From positions 1 to 57,545 of the IMG/VR virus record IMGVR_UViG_3300034523_000291: a DNA stretch of 57,545 bases. One strand, 5' to 3'. Below the pieces are notes generated by a model that saw nothing but the letters and a program-made list of their open reading frames with translations, was not told the DNA's origin and ran no database searches. Below are positions 15,309-21,843 of the stretch, one piece after another; the first letter of the stretch is position 1, and each line of letters begins with the position of its first letter. A program made the position numbers and the translations under genes. The stretch comes from a virus.

Positions 15309-15337
15309 AATATAAGCCCGCTTATTTTATTCGTCAA
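15309..15337 (-). promoter_or_regulatory. PL-like leftward early promoter
   Basis: On the minus strand TTGACG (15332-15337), a 17-nt spacer and TATATT (15309-15314): close to a sigma70 consensus. One CI-type operator covers the -10 side and a second adjoins the -35, so repressor would shut it fully. It should drive the leftward early genes from 14584 on. Confidence 0.8.
15312..15325. promoter_or_regulatory. Distal operator OL1-like
   Basis: ATAAGC-CC-GCTTAT, a perfect 6-bp dyad overlapping the -10 of the leftward promoter. The arms are identical to the operator at 20232-20245 next to cro. Confidence 0.8.
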
Positions 15338-15350
15338 TAAGCAGGCTTAT
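15337..15350. promoter_or_regulatory. Distal operator OL2-like
   Basis: ATAAGC-AG-GCTTAT, identical over all 14 bases to the operator at 20232-20245. It abuts the -35 of the leftward promoter and is 25 bp from the neighbouring site. Confidence 0.82.
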
Positions 15351-15368
15351 ATATTTTCCTGCGGGCGA

Positions 15369-15397
15369 TAAAAAGCCCGCTCAGTGGCGGGCTCTTT
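15369..15397. terminator. Bidirectional terminator
   Basis: AGCCCGC-tcagtg-GCGGGCT with a T tract on both sides. It ends the DUF1654 transcript (stop at 15397) just before the leftward promoter. Confidence 0.8.
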
Positions 15398-15648
15398 TAT
15401 GAGTCGCAGTACTCGTGCCAGCCGATTCTGACGGTGCCTCCATCCAAATGCTCAACCCTAATACCGGCCGTGTCACCGATCTCCTGGATTACCTGGTGCC
15501 AGGCTTCAGGGCTTTCATCGTCGCGCCTGGAGACCTCAACCAACTGAATCCGCTGTACCCGCGGAGAGGCGATCAACCGTTGCAGGCGATGGCCCACAAG
15601 TTCGTAGGAGTTTCTCGATTTTGGTGTGGGGTAGGGTGCCTGGATCAT
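15397..15648 (-). CDS. DUF1654 protein, SOS-controlled
   Basis: 83 residues from the ATG at 15648, which has AAGGAGCG upstream. SYELVGHRLQRLIASPRVQR and DDESPEAWHQVIQEIGDTAG match the DUF1654 family, which is mainly found in Pseudomonas and its phages and has no assigned function. A LexA box lies 20 bp upstream within the promoter, so it should be DNA-damage-inducible. It is followed at once by a terminator. Confidence 0.82.
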   Translation of the reverse strand: MIQAPYPTPKSRNSYELVGHRLQRLIASPRVQRIQLVEVSRRDDESPEAWHQVIQEIGDTAGIRVEHLDGGTVRIGWHEYCDS

Positions 15649-15667
15649 GCTTCGCTCCTTGCGAATG

Positions 15668-15683
15668 CTGTATTTGTGTACAG
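15668..15683. promoter_or_regulatory. LexA (SOS) box
   Basis: CTGTATTTGTGTACAG fits CTGT-N8-ACAG. It overlaps a promoter reading leftward: TTGCCA (15703-15708), 17 nt, TACTGT (15680-15685). LexA here would block the DUF1654 gene until SOS induction. Confidence 0.8.
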
Positions 15684-15774
15684 TATTGGTGGTGACATAT
15701 CTTGGCAAGAGGGCGGCAGCAAGTTTCATGCACAAATGCATATTTCGCACGGCGGAGTCTTTTCGGCAGGCATG

Positions 15775-15797
15775 AAAAAGCCCGCGCGTAGCGGGCT
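15775..15797 (-). terminator. Terminator of immunity-protein gene
   Basis: On the minus strand AGCCCGC-loop-GCGGGCT followed by TTTTT, 25 bp after the stop at 15822. Confidence 0.75.
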
Positions 15798-15821
15798 GTG
15801 CTTGAATGCATGGAGCCAAAG

Positions 15822-16647
15822 CTACTTGCCGGAAGAGGCCCACCGAGCCAGCGTCCAATAGGTTGACTGACCAATCCTTGGCTCCTTTGCGTACTCTGTA
15901 GGGCGCTTCAAGCCGACCTGCATAAGATCGTCTCGCACCTGCAGGACAGTCCAGCGAATATCCCTCGCCAAGTCCTTTTGGTGGAAACAATTTTCCCCCG
16001 AGGTTCTGTCAGCCCAGGCGGTGAATTCTGACTGGTTATAGTGAAAGAGGGATTGATTGAAATCGGTAGCGGAAACGCAGCCAAAAGCTGAGCCGTCTAA
16101 AATAACCAGGTCGTCGGCTGATGCACGAAAGGTACCGGGCGCGGCAATGTGTGAGGCTACATTCGCCACCGGGAGCAAACGGTACGCGATCGCACCGATA
16201 ATGATTGCCACGAGACCAGAGCACAGCGCTACGAACAGCGCATTATTGCCAGCTGCCGAAGCTGCTCCCGAAATTACTTCTACAGACTCCGTGACAGGAC
16301 TCTGACTTTCTTGGTTGATGGGCCCTGCGTTATCGTCAGGCAAAACATCGGCGCCGCAATGTTTGCACTTTATTGCTGCGCGCTTGATGGTCTCGGCGCA
16401 CATTGGGCAAATCCTGTCAGAAGAGGCGCCGATCTCAGAGGGCAGCTTTTGTTCTGTATTCGCCGAAACCGACCATACGAGCGCTGCCACCCATCCAAGT
16501 GCTGTCCAGCCTAGCAACAGGTTCATCAAAAAAAATCGAGTTGCCGTTGCGATGCTTGCGCTTTGCAGCCACGAAGGTGGGCGTGAAATATATGACGAAG
16601 GCAGCCATTAGAAGCACAAAGCCGGCCAGTGGACTTCCACTATCCAT
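15822..16647 (-). pseudogene. Superinfection-immunity zinc-ribbon protein, split
   Basis: The 5' frame (start 16647) encodes FVIYFTPTFVAAKRKHRNGN-SIF, and the next frame continues MNLLLGWTALGWVAALVWSV; together these form the T4 Imm-like superinfection-immunity membrane domain. The frames meet at an A8 run (16528-16535); seven A would make one continuous protein. After the membrane domain come a zinc ribbon (CPMCAETIKRAAIKCKHCGA), a third membrane helix (LFVALCSGLVAIIIGAIAY) and a C-terminal domain of unknown function. The full protein would be about 274 residues. The downstream part alone (235 aa from a TTG) may still be made. Confidence 0.8.
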
Positions 16648-16744
16648 ACCAAAAAACTAGTCCATTGAATTGAGTTAGCACTTTATCATTCGTGGCGTAC
16701 AGCCACCATTGGCGGCGTACGGATTCAGGTCGGGTAGGGGAGAT

Positions 16745-16775
16745 ACAAGAAGCCCGGCGCTGGACCGGGCTTTTG
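16745..16775 (-). terminator. Terminator of small secreted gene
   Basis: AGCCCGG/CCGGGCT hairpin right after the stop at 16777; T-rich on the minus-strand side. Confidence 0.7.
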
Positions 16776-16776
16776 A

Positions 16777-16908
16777 TCAGGAGCAGGTCCCGCCCTTATG
16801 GTGCGATCCTGTTCCACCTGTTGGGTGAGTGCCTTTTGGACACGCCGAGGCAGAGAAGGAAGCTATCGAAAGCAGGGCTACCAAGCCAATTACAGCGAAT
16901 TTTTTCAT
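16777..16908 (-). CDS. 43-aa secreted His/Gly-rich peptide
   Basis: GGAGG is 4 nt before the ATG at 16908. A signal peptide (MKKFAVIGLVALLSIASFSA, cleavage after SA) is followed by a mature part CPKGTHPTGGTGSHHKGGTC plus a final Ser. The mature peptide has two Cys near its ends, so it could form one disulfide loop, and a His pair. Small proteins of this type occur in Pseudomonas. A terminator follows directly. Function unknown. Confidence 0.7.
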   Translation of the reverse strand: MKKFAVIGLVALLSIASFSASACPKGTHPTGGTGSHHKGGTCS

Positions 16909-16988
16909 AGAGCCTCCATGCACTGCGGAATGCAGTATCAGGGCATCGGCGTGTCGAGATATTGCTTGAGTGAAGAAATTCGGTGAAT

Positions 16989-17315
16989 TCAGAAGGACGA
17001 TGCAATCGCCTGAGCCAGTTGCATGTCGCTCATCAAAGGCGAGCTGTAGGTCGCCCTGTAGTACCTGGAGGCTTGCTCAAACTGAGCGCCGCGAATTTCG
17101 CCGTCTGATCCTATGAATGCAAGCGCATCAGTCTTTGCTGATTTGAGTGGTTTTTGCGAATCGTCCGACGTATAGCTCGGTAACGTCGTCAAAGCGGTTG
17201 GCAAGATTGATGTGTAGGTCATCACTTTATCGAACGGGGTGGCCTTTTCATTCGCCGTTACGTGGTTGCCGATCAGCACCATCGCAGCGATTGCCAGAGT
17301 CTTCCATGTGTCCAT
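16989..17315 (-). CDS. DUF2388 secreted protein
   Basis: 108 residues. An N-terminal signal peptide (LAIAAMVLIGNHVTA) precedes a domain with KTDALAFIGSDGEIRGAQFE and DMQLAQAIASSF, the signature of DUF2388, a Pseudomonas periplasmic family without known role. Lies between cI and the distal operator, so it is probably expressed in the lysogen from its own promoter. Confidence 0.75.
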   Translation of the reverse strand: MDTWKTLAIAAMVLIGNHVTANEKATPFDKVMTYTSILPTALTTLPSYTSDDSQKPLKSAKTDALAFIGSDGEIRGAQFEQASRYYRATYSSPLMSDMQLAQAIASSF

Positions 17316-17379
17316 TCTTCGATACTTCCATTGCGATCAGAGGGCGCCACCATAGCAAAGCAAGGGGCTTGCCAGAAAC

Positions 17380-17404
17380 AAGAGGCCCGGCGCTGGGCCG
17401 GGCT
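17380..17404 (-). terminator. Terminator after XRE-ImmA gene
   Basis: GCCCGG/CCGGGC hairpin downstream of the stop at 17424; the minus-strand T tract is imperfect. Confidence 0.6.
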
Positions 17405-17423
17405 TAACCTATTCCGGGCTTTA

Positions 17424-18497
17424 TCAGACAACCCTGAGACGAGGAGGCGTTATCGGACGGTTCGGCTCGGGTTGCTCTCCTAGCACCCCTTGGAGAAGAG
17501 AGTCCATCTCATCGAGAGGAAGGTTAAGTTGATCGGCAATCGACTCCTTCGTATAGCGATCCTTCCAAAGCTCTTCAAGCACTTTTCGCCAAAGCACAGA
17601 GAATTCCCTATCCATAGATTGGGGTTCCTTTGTTCTATAGCCAGCTATTGCAATCTGCTTGCAGATCTCTCTGTAATGCCAATCAGATAAAATATTTACA
17701 TCCCTAAGGCTCCGAGCCAAAGCAGGTACAGAAACTCCCCATCTTTTCTTGCTGGCGATAATTTGTGAAATGGATCTTACTGAGGGAAGATTTGCAATCA
17801 AATCTTCCCTGGGTATCAACAGGTTAGACGCAAATGCGTCCGCATCTCGCTCAACATCAGAGCCTTCAGTATAACCATGCGCATGCATTAGCAAATGGCC
17901 CAGCTCATGAGCGGCGTCGAACCGGCTGCGTTCTGACGACTTTATGGTATTCAAAAAAATAAATGGAGTGCCATCTCTCCAAAATGAGAATGCGTCAACG
18001 TCACGACCTTCCGACAAAGTGAAGATCCGAACACCTTTAGATTCGAGAAGCTTGATCAAGTTTGGTATAGGACGGAACCCAAGGCCCCAATGACGCCTAA
18101 TTGATGCTGCAGCTGAAACTGGATCTTCATCTCTTAGATCGAGTAGGTCTTGTGTGGGAAGATTAAATTTACTTGCAACCCAGTCGTTGAATAGATACCC
18201 AAGCGCACCGCTGGCTAATGCCGCGTCTGTTTGTTTGGCAGTCATTGATTTTAGACTACGAAAACTTACCTGCTTGCTATGTAGCTCATCTACATCGTCA
18301 AGATAAAAGAACTCAACTGGATACTTTAAAGCCTTCGCTATTGCGGCTACTGTTTCTGTTGAGGGTTCAATGGTAACCCCTTTTGCTATCCTAGAGAGTG
18401 TGACTTGAGTAACTCCAGACAGCTCTGCGAGTTTTTTTTGCGTAAGCTGCCTGCGCTTTCTAGCGAAGTCGAGCCGTGAAAGATTGAGATTCGCCAT
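17424..18497 (-). CDS. XRE regulator with ImmA/IrrE protease
   Basis: 357 residues. Residues 7-65 are an XRE helix-turn-helix (LTQKKLAELSGVTQVTLSRI). The central part is a COG2856/ImmA-type zinc metallopeptidase with HELGH at 197-201 and the third ligand region VERDADAFASNLLIP (Glu216). The C-terminus (to RLRVV) is helical. In related systems ImmA cleaves a repressor to release mobile-element or stress genes. The gene starts 2 bp after the stop of the partner at 18500, so the two form one operon controlled by the 45-bp dyad upstream of the partner. Confidence 0.88.
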   Translation of the reverse strand: MANLNLSRLDFARKRRQLTQKKLAELSGVTQVTLSRIAKGVTIEPSTETVAAIAKALKYPVEFFYLDDVDELHSKQVSFRSLKSMTAKQTDAALASGALGYLFNDWVASKFNLPTQDLLDLRDEDPVSAAASIRRHWGLGFRPIPNLIKLLESKGVRIFTLSEGRDVDAFSFWRDGTPFIFLNTIKSSERSRFDAAHELGHLLMHAHGYTEGSDVERDADAFASNLLIPREDLIANLPSVRSISQIIASKKRWGVSVPALARSLRDVNILSDWHYREICKQIAIAGYRTKEPQSMDREFSVLWRKVLEELWKDRYTKESIADQLNLPLDEMDSLLQGVLGEQPEPNRPITPPRLRVV

Positions 18498-18499
18498 CT

Positions 18500-19144
18500 T
18501 TATTTTTTCGAAATCAGAATTTCTGGCTCATCGACAATGCCTTCCGCCGCGGGAGCAGTCGCGAATTCCAGCAGGTCGATATCTTTATCAGCAACAAAAA
18601 TTCGGTCAAAGAAACCTACGAAGTGATCTTCTGTGAATGGTTTTGGCCTGGATACCTCAACCTCCAATCGTTTTGCGTTAGCCGATACGCAAACGAACCA
18701 TACCACCGGAAAGCTACCATCCGGACGACTGTCCACAACATCAGCCCTAGGGAAGAGACTTTGCGCATGAGGGGCAGCTACTAAATCACGTGTAGCCTCT
18801 CCTTTAGGTGAAATCGCTTGCGGCTCGATATCCTTGCAAGCGTGATCTACGTTTTGAAAACCCAGCATGATCCCAAGGTCGTCATTAACTACAATCTCGA
18901 TATTTCTGAAGTTGCCAGTTCTCCAACCGCTAGGAAGTGTCTCTAGGCGGAGGTGCCGAATCCCGGCCTGATAAGCTTGAGTACCAGGGAAGTTGACTGG
19001 GTCAACCCCTTCTAGGTATTCGGATCGAGCGCTCGCTGCTGCCATACCAATTTTGATGATCTGGTCAGAGGTGAGACCCAGGGCGTCAAGGCTGCGCTTA
19101 ATATCGTATGGCTGGTCGATAATACCGAGAGCATGATTGGACAT
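18500..19144 (-). CDS. Partner protein of XRE-ImmA
   Basis: 214 residues from the ATG at 19144, with AGGTG upstream; an earlier in-frame start at 19204 would lie in the dyad operator. Contains MSNHALGIIDQPYDIKRSLD, FRNIEIVVNDDLGIMLGFQ and a C-terminal VEVSRPKPFTEDHFVGFFDR. No domain was recognised. The same operon as an ImmA protease suggests it is a substrate, toxin or sensor partner; this is inference. The arrangement resembles a two-gene toxin-antitoxin or defence unit. Confidence 0.75.
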   Translation of the reverse strand: MSNHALGIIDQPYDIKRSLDALGLTSDQIIKIGMAAASARSEYLEGVDPVNFPGTQAYQAGIRHLRLETLPSGWRTGNFRNIEIVVNDDLGIMLGFQNVDHACKDIEPQAISPKGEATRDLVAAPHAQSLFPRADVVDSRPDGSFPVVWFVCVSANAKRLEVEVSRPKPFTEDHFVGFFDRIFVADKDIDLLEFATAPAAEGIVDEPEILISKK

Positions 19145-19155
19145 ATTTTCACCTG

Positions 19156-19200
19156 ATGTTAATTTTTTCTTCCTACATTGTAGGTTAAAAAAATTAACAT
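19156..19200. promoter_or_regulatory. 45-bp dyad operator of XRE-ImmA operon
   Basis: A 13-bp outer inverted repeat (ATGTTAATTTTTT at 19156-19168 and its complement at 19188-19200) and an inner one (CCTACA-T-TGTAGG, 19172-19184) share the same centre at 19178. A leftward promoter candidate (TTGCAT, 16 nt, TACAAT) lies across it. A strong candidate for autoregulation by the XRE domain. Confidence 0.75.
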
Positions 19201-19270
19201 GCAATGGCTGGTCGATGAGCGCGCAGGCCTTTCGGATTTACTTCAGTGATCCTGTCCGACCACAGTCGCC

Positions 19271-19513
19271 TCAAAAACGCGCGCCATAGAAGTGATTCAG
19301 CGCTATCAGTTCAACCACAGCCACGAAAACGCAGAGCACAACGAAGCCAGGGCTGAAGACCCGCTTGCGGCCGGATGAGCTCCAGCTAAGACCAGCTGCG
19401 TCGGAGTAGCCGGGGATCATCATAAGCAACGCCAGGCAAGCAATTACCCCAACCTTGCTCCAGAAGGACCGCTCTCGCCATGAGGTCGAAGGTTTTCCAA
19501 GGGCGGATGGCAT
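19271..19513 (-). CDS. Membrane protein coupled to cI
   Basis: 80 residues with two hydrophobic segments (about 19-36, VGVIACLALLMMIPG, and 53-75, GFVVLCVFVAVVELIAL). Its ATG overlaps the cI stop (TGATG), so it should be translated in the lysogen along with repressor. Position equals rexA in lambda, and a role in excluding other phages is plausible, but no family was recognised. Confidence 0.72.
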   Translation of the reverse strand: MPSALGKPSTSWRERSFWSKVGVIACLALLMMIPGYSDAAGLSWSSSGRKRVFSPGFVVLCVFVAVVELIALNHFYGARF

Positions 19514-20172
19514 CAGTAAAATTTCTGCAGCGCCTGCACAACCACGCCCACGATCCGGCAGTTCTCGTCCACCGCCTCGATCGGGTAGCTGGGGTTCAGC
19601 GGCTTCAGGAACAGTCGACCGCCATCGCTGACCAGCTTCTTGAACGTCGCTTCGTTGCTGTCTGGCAGCTTGGCTACCACCAGCTTGCCTGGGGCGACTT
19701 CGGCCTCAGTGTCCACCAGGATCAGAGTGCCTTCAGTGATGCTCTGACCGGCGGGCGCCGTCATTGAGTCACCTTTCACCTTCAGCCAAAACGCTGTGCC
19801 CTTGGAGTCGTACTCCGAAAACTCATAGCTGTCAGAGAATCCGGCCGGGTAGGGCTCAACAGCCTCCGCCCAGGCGCCGGCGGCAACCCAGCTGATTACG
19901 GGGTAGCGGAATGATTTGGTGGGCTGCGCGGCAATAGAGATATTTGACTCGGCAGCGCTTACACCTGTCATTGGCCCGGTATTTTCGGAGAGCCAAATAG
20001 CGTTCACACCACACACATGGGCGATCTTCGGCAGGTGTGCGCTTTGAAGGTTCTTTCCGGTCTCCAGCTGGGAGATTACCGGCTGCTCAACACCCACTTT
20101 TAAGGCGAGCGCCTTCTGCGTCAGCTTGGCGTGATTGCGTGCGGTTTTGATTCGTTCGGCGAGTGTGCTCAT
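19513..20172 (-). CDS. cI: CI repressor, LexA/S24 type
   Basis: 219 residues from the ATG at 20172. Residues 5-62 form an XRE helix-turn-helix (LTQKALALKVGVEQPVISQL). The C-terminal half is a LexA-like self-cleaving peptidase: cleavage site Ala98-Gly99 (VAAGAW), nucleophile Ser136 in KGDSM and Lys178 in TFKKL. It should hold the prophage silent through the operators at 20185-20245 and 15312-15350 and cleave itself on RecA activation. No Shine-Dalgarno precedes the ATG, which lies only about 9 bp after a TATAAA box, so the message from that promoter would be almost leaderless. Confidence 0.93.
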   Translation of the reverse strand: MSTLAERIKTARNHAKLTQKALALKVGVEQPVISQLETGKNLQSAHLPKIAHVCGVNAIWLSENTGPMTGVSAAESNISIAAQPTKSFRYPVISWVAAGAWAEAVEPYPAGFSDSYEFSEYDSKGTAFWLKVKGDSMTAPAGQSITEGTLILVDTEAEVAPGKLVVAKLPDSNEATFKKLVSDGGRLFLKPLNPSYPIEAVDENCRIVGVVVQALQKFY

Positions 20173-20181
20173 CAGCTGGAA

Positions 20182-20209
20182 TTTATAAGTTCCCTTATCG
20201 GCTTGCAAA
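20182..20209 (-). promoter_or_regulatory. PRM-like promoter for cI
   Basis: On the minus strand TTTGCA (20204-20209), 16 nt, TATAAA (20182-20187). Transcription would begin 1-4 nt before the cI ATG, as at lambda PRM. The -10 overlaps the operator nearest cI. Confidence 0.55.
20185..20198. promoter_or_regulatory. Operator OR3-like
   Basis: ATAAGT-TC-CCTTAT, a variant of the ATAAGC-N2-GCTTAT dyad. It overlaps the -10 of the cI promoter, so filling it would limit cI synthesis. Confidence 0.65.
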
Positions 20210-20231
20210 TAAGTTTCCTTCTACTTAGGAT
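20203..20231 (+). promoter_or_regulatory. PR-like promoter for cro
   Basis: TTGCAA (20203-20208), 17 nt, TAGGAT (20226-20231). The middle operator lies between its -35 and -10 and the strongest operator just after the -10. Confidence 0.6.
20209..20222. promoter_or_regulatory. Operator OR2-like
   Basis: ATAAGT-TT-CCTTCT, an imperfect copy of the dyad, 24 bp from the site near cI and 23 bp from the site near cro. The spacing of about two helical turns is as in lambda OR. Confidence 0.5.
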
Positions 20232-20245
20232 ATAAGCAGGCTTAT
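20232..20245. promoter_or_regulatory. Operator OR1-like
   Basis: ATAAGC-AG-GCTTAT, perfect 6-bp arms, 15 bp before the cro start and at the predicted start of the cro transcript. Identical to the distal site at 15337-15350. Confidence 0.82.
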
Positions 20246-20253
20246 CAGGAGGG

Positions 20254-20261
20254 TGCTCTTA
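20254..20261 (+). promoter_or_regulatory. Possible boxA before cro
   Basis: TGCTCTTA resembles boxA and would be near the 5' end of the rightward early RNA. Short, and it also lies between the Shine-Dalgarno and the ATG of cro, so it may be chance. Confidence 0.25.
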
Positions 20262-20473
20262 TGACCCCTATCGAAAGGCTCGTCGACTTCTTCGGCGGGC
20301 AAACCAAAACCGCTATAGCGCTCGACGTTTCTCAAGCCGCAGTTTCGTACTGGGTTGCCGGGATTCACCCGATGCGCGCCGAAAAGGCTTTCAAGGCAGA
20401 AGAGTTGACCGGTGGAAAAATCACTGCTCGCGAGCTTTGTATTCCCGGAAAGGACGCCCAATCCGCCGCCTGA
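20261..20473 (+). CDS. cro: Cro-like repressor
   Basis: 70 residues with an N-terminal helix-turn-helix of the YdaS/Cro type (LVDFFGGQTKTAIALDVSQA, then AVSYWVAGIHPM). AGGAGGG lies upstream. Divergent from cI with three operators between, so it should bind the same dyads and favour lytic growth. Confidence 0.88.
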   Translation: MTPIERLVDFFGGQTKTAIALDVSQAAVSYWVAGIHPMRAEKAFKAEELTGGKITARELCIPGKDAQSAA

Positions 20474-20553
20474 CATCTCTGTCCGCCGTTCCATTGAGCA
20501 AATGATCGCCTCTGCACCTGCAGGGCGCCACGTAAAGAATTTCGAGGTGTTAC

Positions 20554-20979
20554 ATGCAGGACTTGATGAAGGCGATCTATGACGTTGTGGACGACCACGG
20601 GGCAGGGCGGATTGCAGAGGGCGCTAGCTTCTGTTCGAAGACGCTGCTTTCCCAAAAGGCGAACCCTGACTACGACAGCCACAAGCTGAACGTCCAGGAG
20701 CTGCACCGGATTATGAAGTTCACCCAGGACTTCCGCCCACTGAAGGCTTGGGCCGAGGCTTTCGGCTTCGACTTGGTACCGAAGGACAAGCCAGAAGGAA
20801 TCAACCTCAACACCGCGCTACTGCGCTTGCACACCGATCTGGCTGACGTGACCCGCCTTGCGTTCGACGCCCAGGCCGATGGCCGCGTTTGCACTCGCGA
20901 GAAGTCCGAGCTGCTCAAGGAGGCAGAGGAAGTGATCGTCAGCCTGGAAGTATTCAAGCAGTCCGTGAAGGCGGCCTGA
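20554..20979 (+). CDS. cII: CII-type regulator (CP76 family)
   Basis: 141 residues; GAGGTG upstream. Contains MQDLMKAIYDVVDDHGAGRI, FCSKTLLSQKANPD and NVQELHRIMKFTQD, matching the phage regulatory CII/CP76 family, followed by a long C-terminal helix. It would activate lysogenic promoters. Lies between cro and a terminator, as cII lies downstream of cro in lambda. Confidence 0.78.
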   Translation: MQDLMKAIYDVVDDHGAGRIAEGASFCSKTLLSQKANPDYDSHKLNVQELHRIMKFTQDFRPLKAWAEAFGFDLVPKDKPEGINLNTALLRLHTDLADVTRLAFDAQADGRVCTREKSELLKEAEEVIVSLEVFKQSVKAA

Positions 20980-20995
20980 ATTACAGACACAAAAA

Positions 20996-21020
20996 AGCCG
21001 ACGTACGAGGTCGGCTTTTT
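20996..21020 (+). terminator. Terminator after cII
   Basis: AGCCGAC-N7-GTCGGCT followed by TTTTT. It stands where lambda tR1 regulates entry into the replication genes, so antitermination or read-through would be needed for the downstream genes. Confidence 0.85.
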
Positions 21021-21048
21021 CTACAGCAGTAAACAACTGGAGCGAATC

Positions 21049-21843
21049 ATGCACCAACACACCGAATCGATCAATAGCCCCAGCGTTCCGGCGCCACGAT
21101 TTTCGCAATCTGAAAACGTGGCGCGGACAATGTCGTCTCGGGAAATCGCTGAGCTTACCGGCAAGCGCCATTTTCATGTGACGACAGACATCGAGAGGAT
21201 GCTGACCGAACTGAAAGAAGATGCCACAGGTTTTCGTGCCATCTACCTGGACAGCATGAATCGTCAGCAGACGGAGTACCTGCTCGATCGCGAGCACACC
21301 GACTGCCTGCTGACCGGTTACAGCGCCGCTATGCGCATGACCGTGATTCGCCGCTGGCACGAACTGGAGTCGCAGGTGGCTCAGACTCAACCGCTTTCCA
21401 CCATCGAAATCCTGCAGATCGCCATGGAGTCTGAAAAGGCCCGCTTGATGCTCACTGCCCAAGTTGAGCAGCAGGCCACGAAGATCCACTCCCTGGAGAA
21501 CCTCTTCAAGGAAGGCATGACACACACCCAATTCTGCAAGGGTCTCAATGGCGTCAATGTCATGCAGGTGGGTAATTACCTGGAAGAGCGCAGTTGGCTC
21601 TACAACGAGAGCAAGTCCGGTACCCGTCACCGTGTTGGCTCGTACGCCCGCGACAAGTACATGACCGAGCACCAGGTCGAAGTCACCCCGCACGGGAAAG
21701 ATCCGTTTATCTCCTACACGCCCGTTCTGTTGAAGAAGGGCGCCGCACGCCTGTACGACCTGTACCTGGCCGGCGAGCTGCCCATGAAGAAAACCTGGGA
21801 CGGCCTGTTCACCCACGATAAAGCAGTGCGAGGTGCCGCTTGA
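21049..21843 (+). CDS. Rha/KilAC antirepressor-like protein
   Basis: 264 residues. The N-terminal Rha domain begins ARTMSSREIAELTGKRHFHV with the typical TEYLLDREHTDCLLTGYS. The C-terminal part (HTQFCKGLNGVNVMQVGNYL to GLFTHDKA) is an ANT/KilAC-like DNA-binding domain. Such proteins act as antirepressors or early regulators. Codes across copy B of the GCGCCACG inverted repeat (SENVAR). Its last bases overlap the O-like gene. Confidence 0.85.
   Translation: MHQHTESINSPSVPAPRFSQSENVARTMSSREIAELTGKRHFHVTTDIERMLTELKEDATGFRAIYLDSMNRQQTEYLLDREHTDCLLTGYSAAMRMTVIRRWHELESQVAQTQPLSTIEILQIAMESEKARLMLTAQVEQQATKIHSLENLFKEGMTHTQFCKGLNGVNVMQVGNYLEERSWLYNESKSGTRHRVGSYARDKYMTEHQVEVTPHGKDPFISYTPVLLKKGAARLYDLYLAGELPMKKTWDGLFTHDKAVRGAA
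21091..21124. repeat. GCGCCACG inverted repeat, copy B
   Basis: Arms GCGCCACG (21091-21098) and CGTGGCGC (21117-21124), 18-nt spacer, inside the 5' part of the antirepressor gene. Confidence 0.7.

Noticed and set aside
15020-15337. 105-aa minus frame over the distal operators
   Set aside because: It would start within the promoter/operator, upstream of the predicted transcript start, and is Pro/Arg-rich without a domain.
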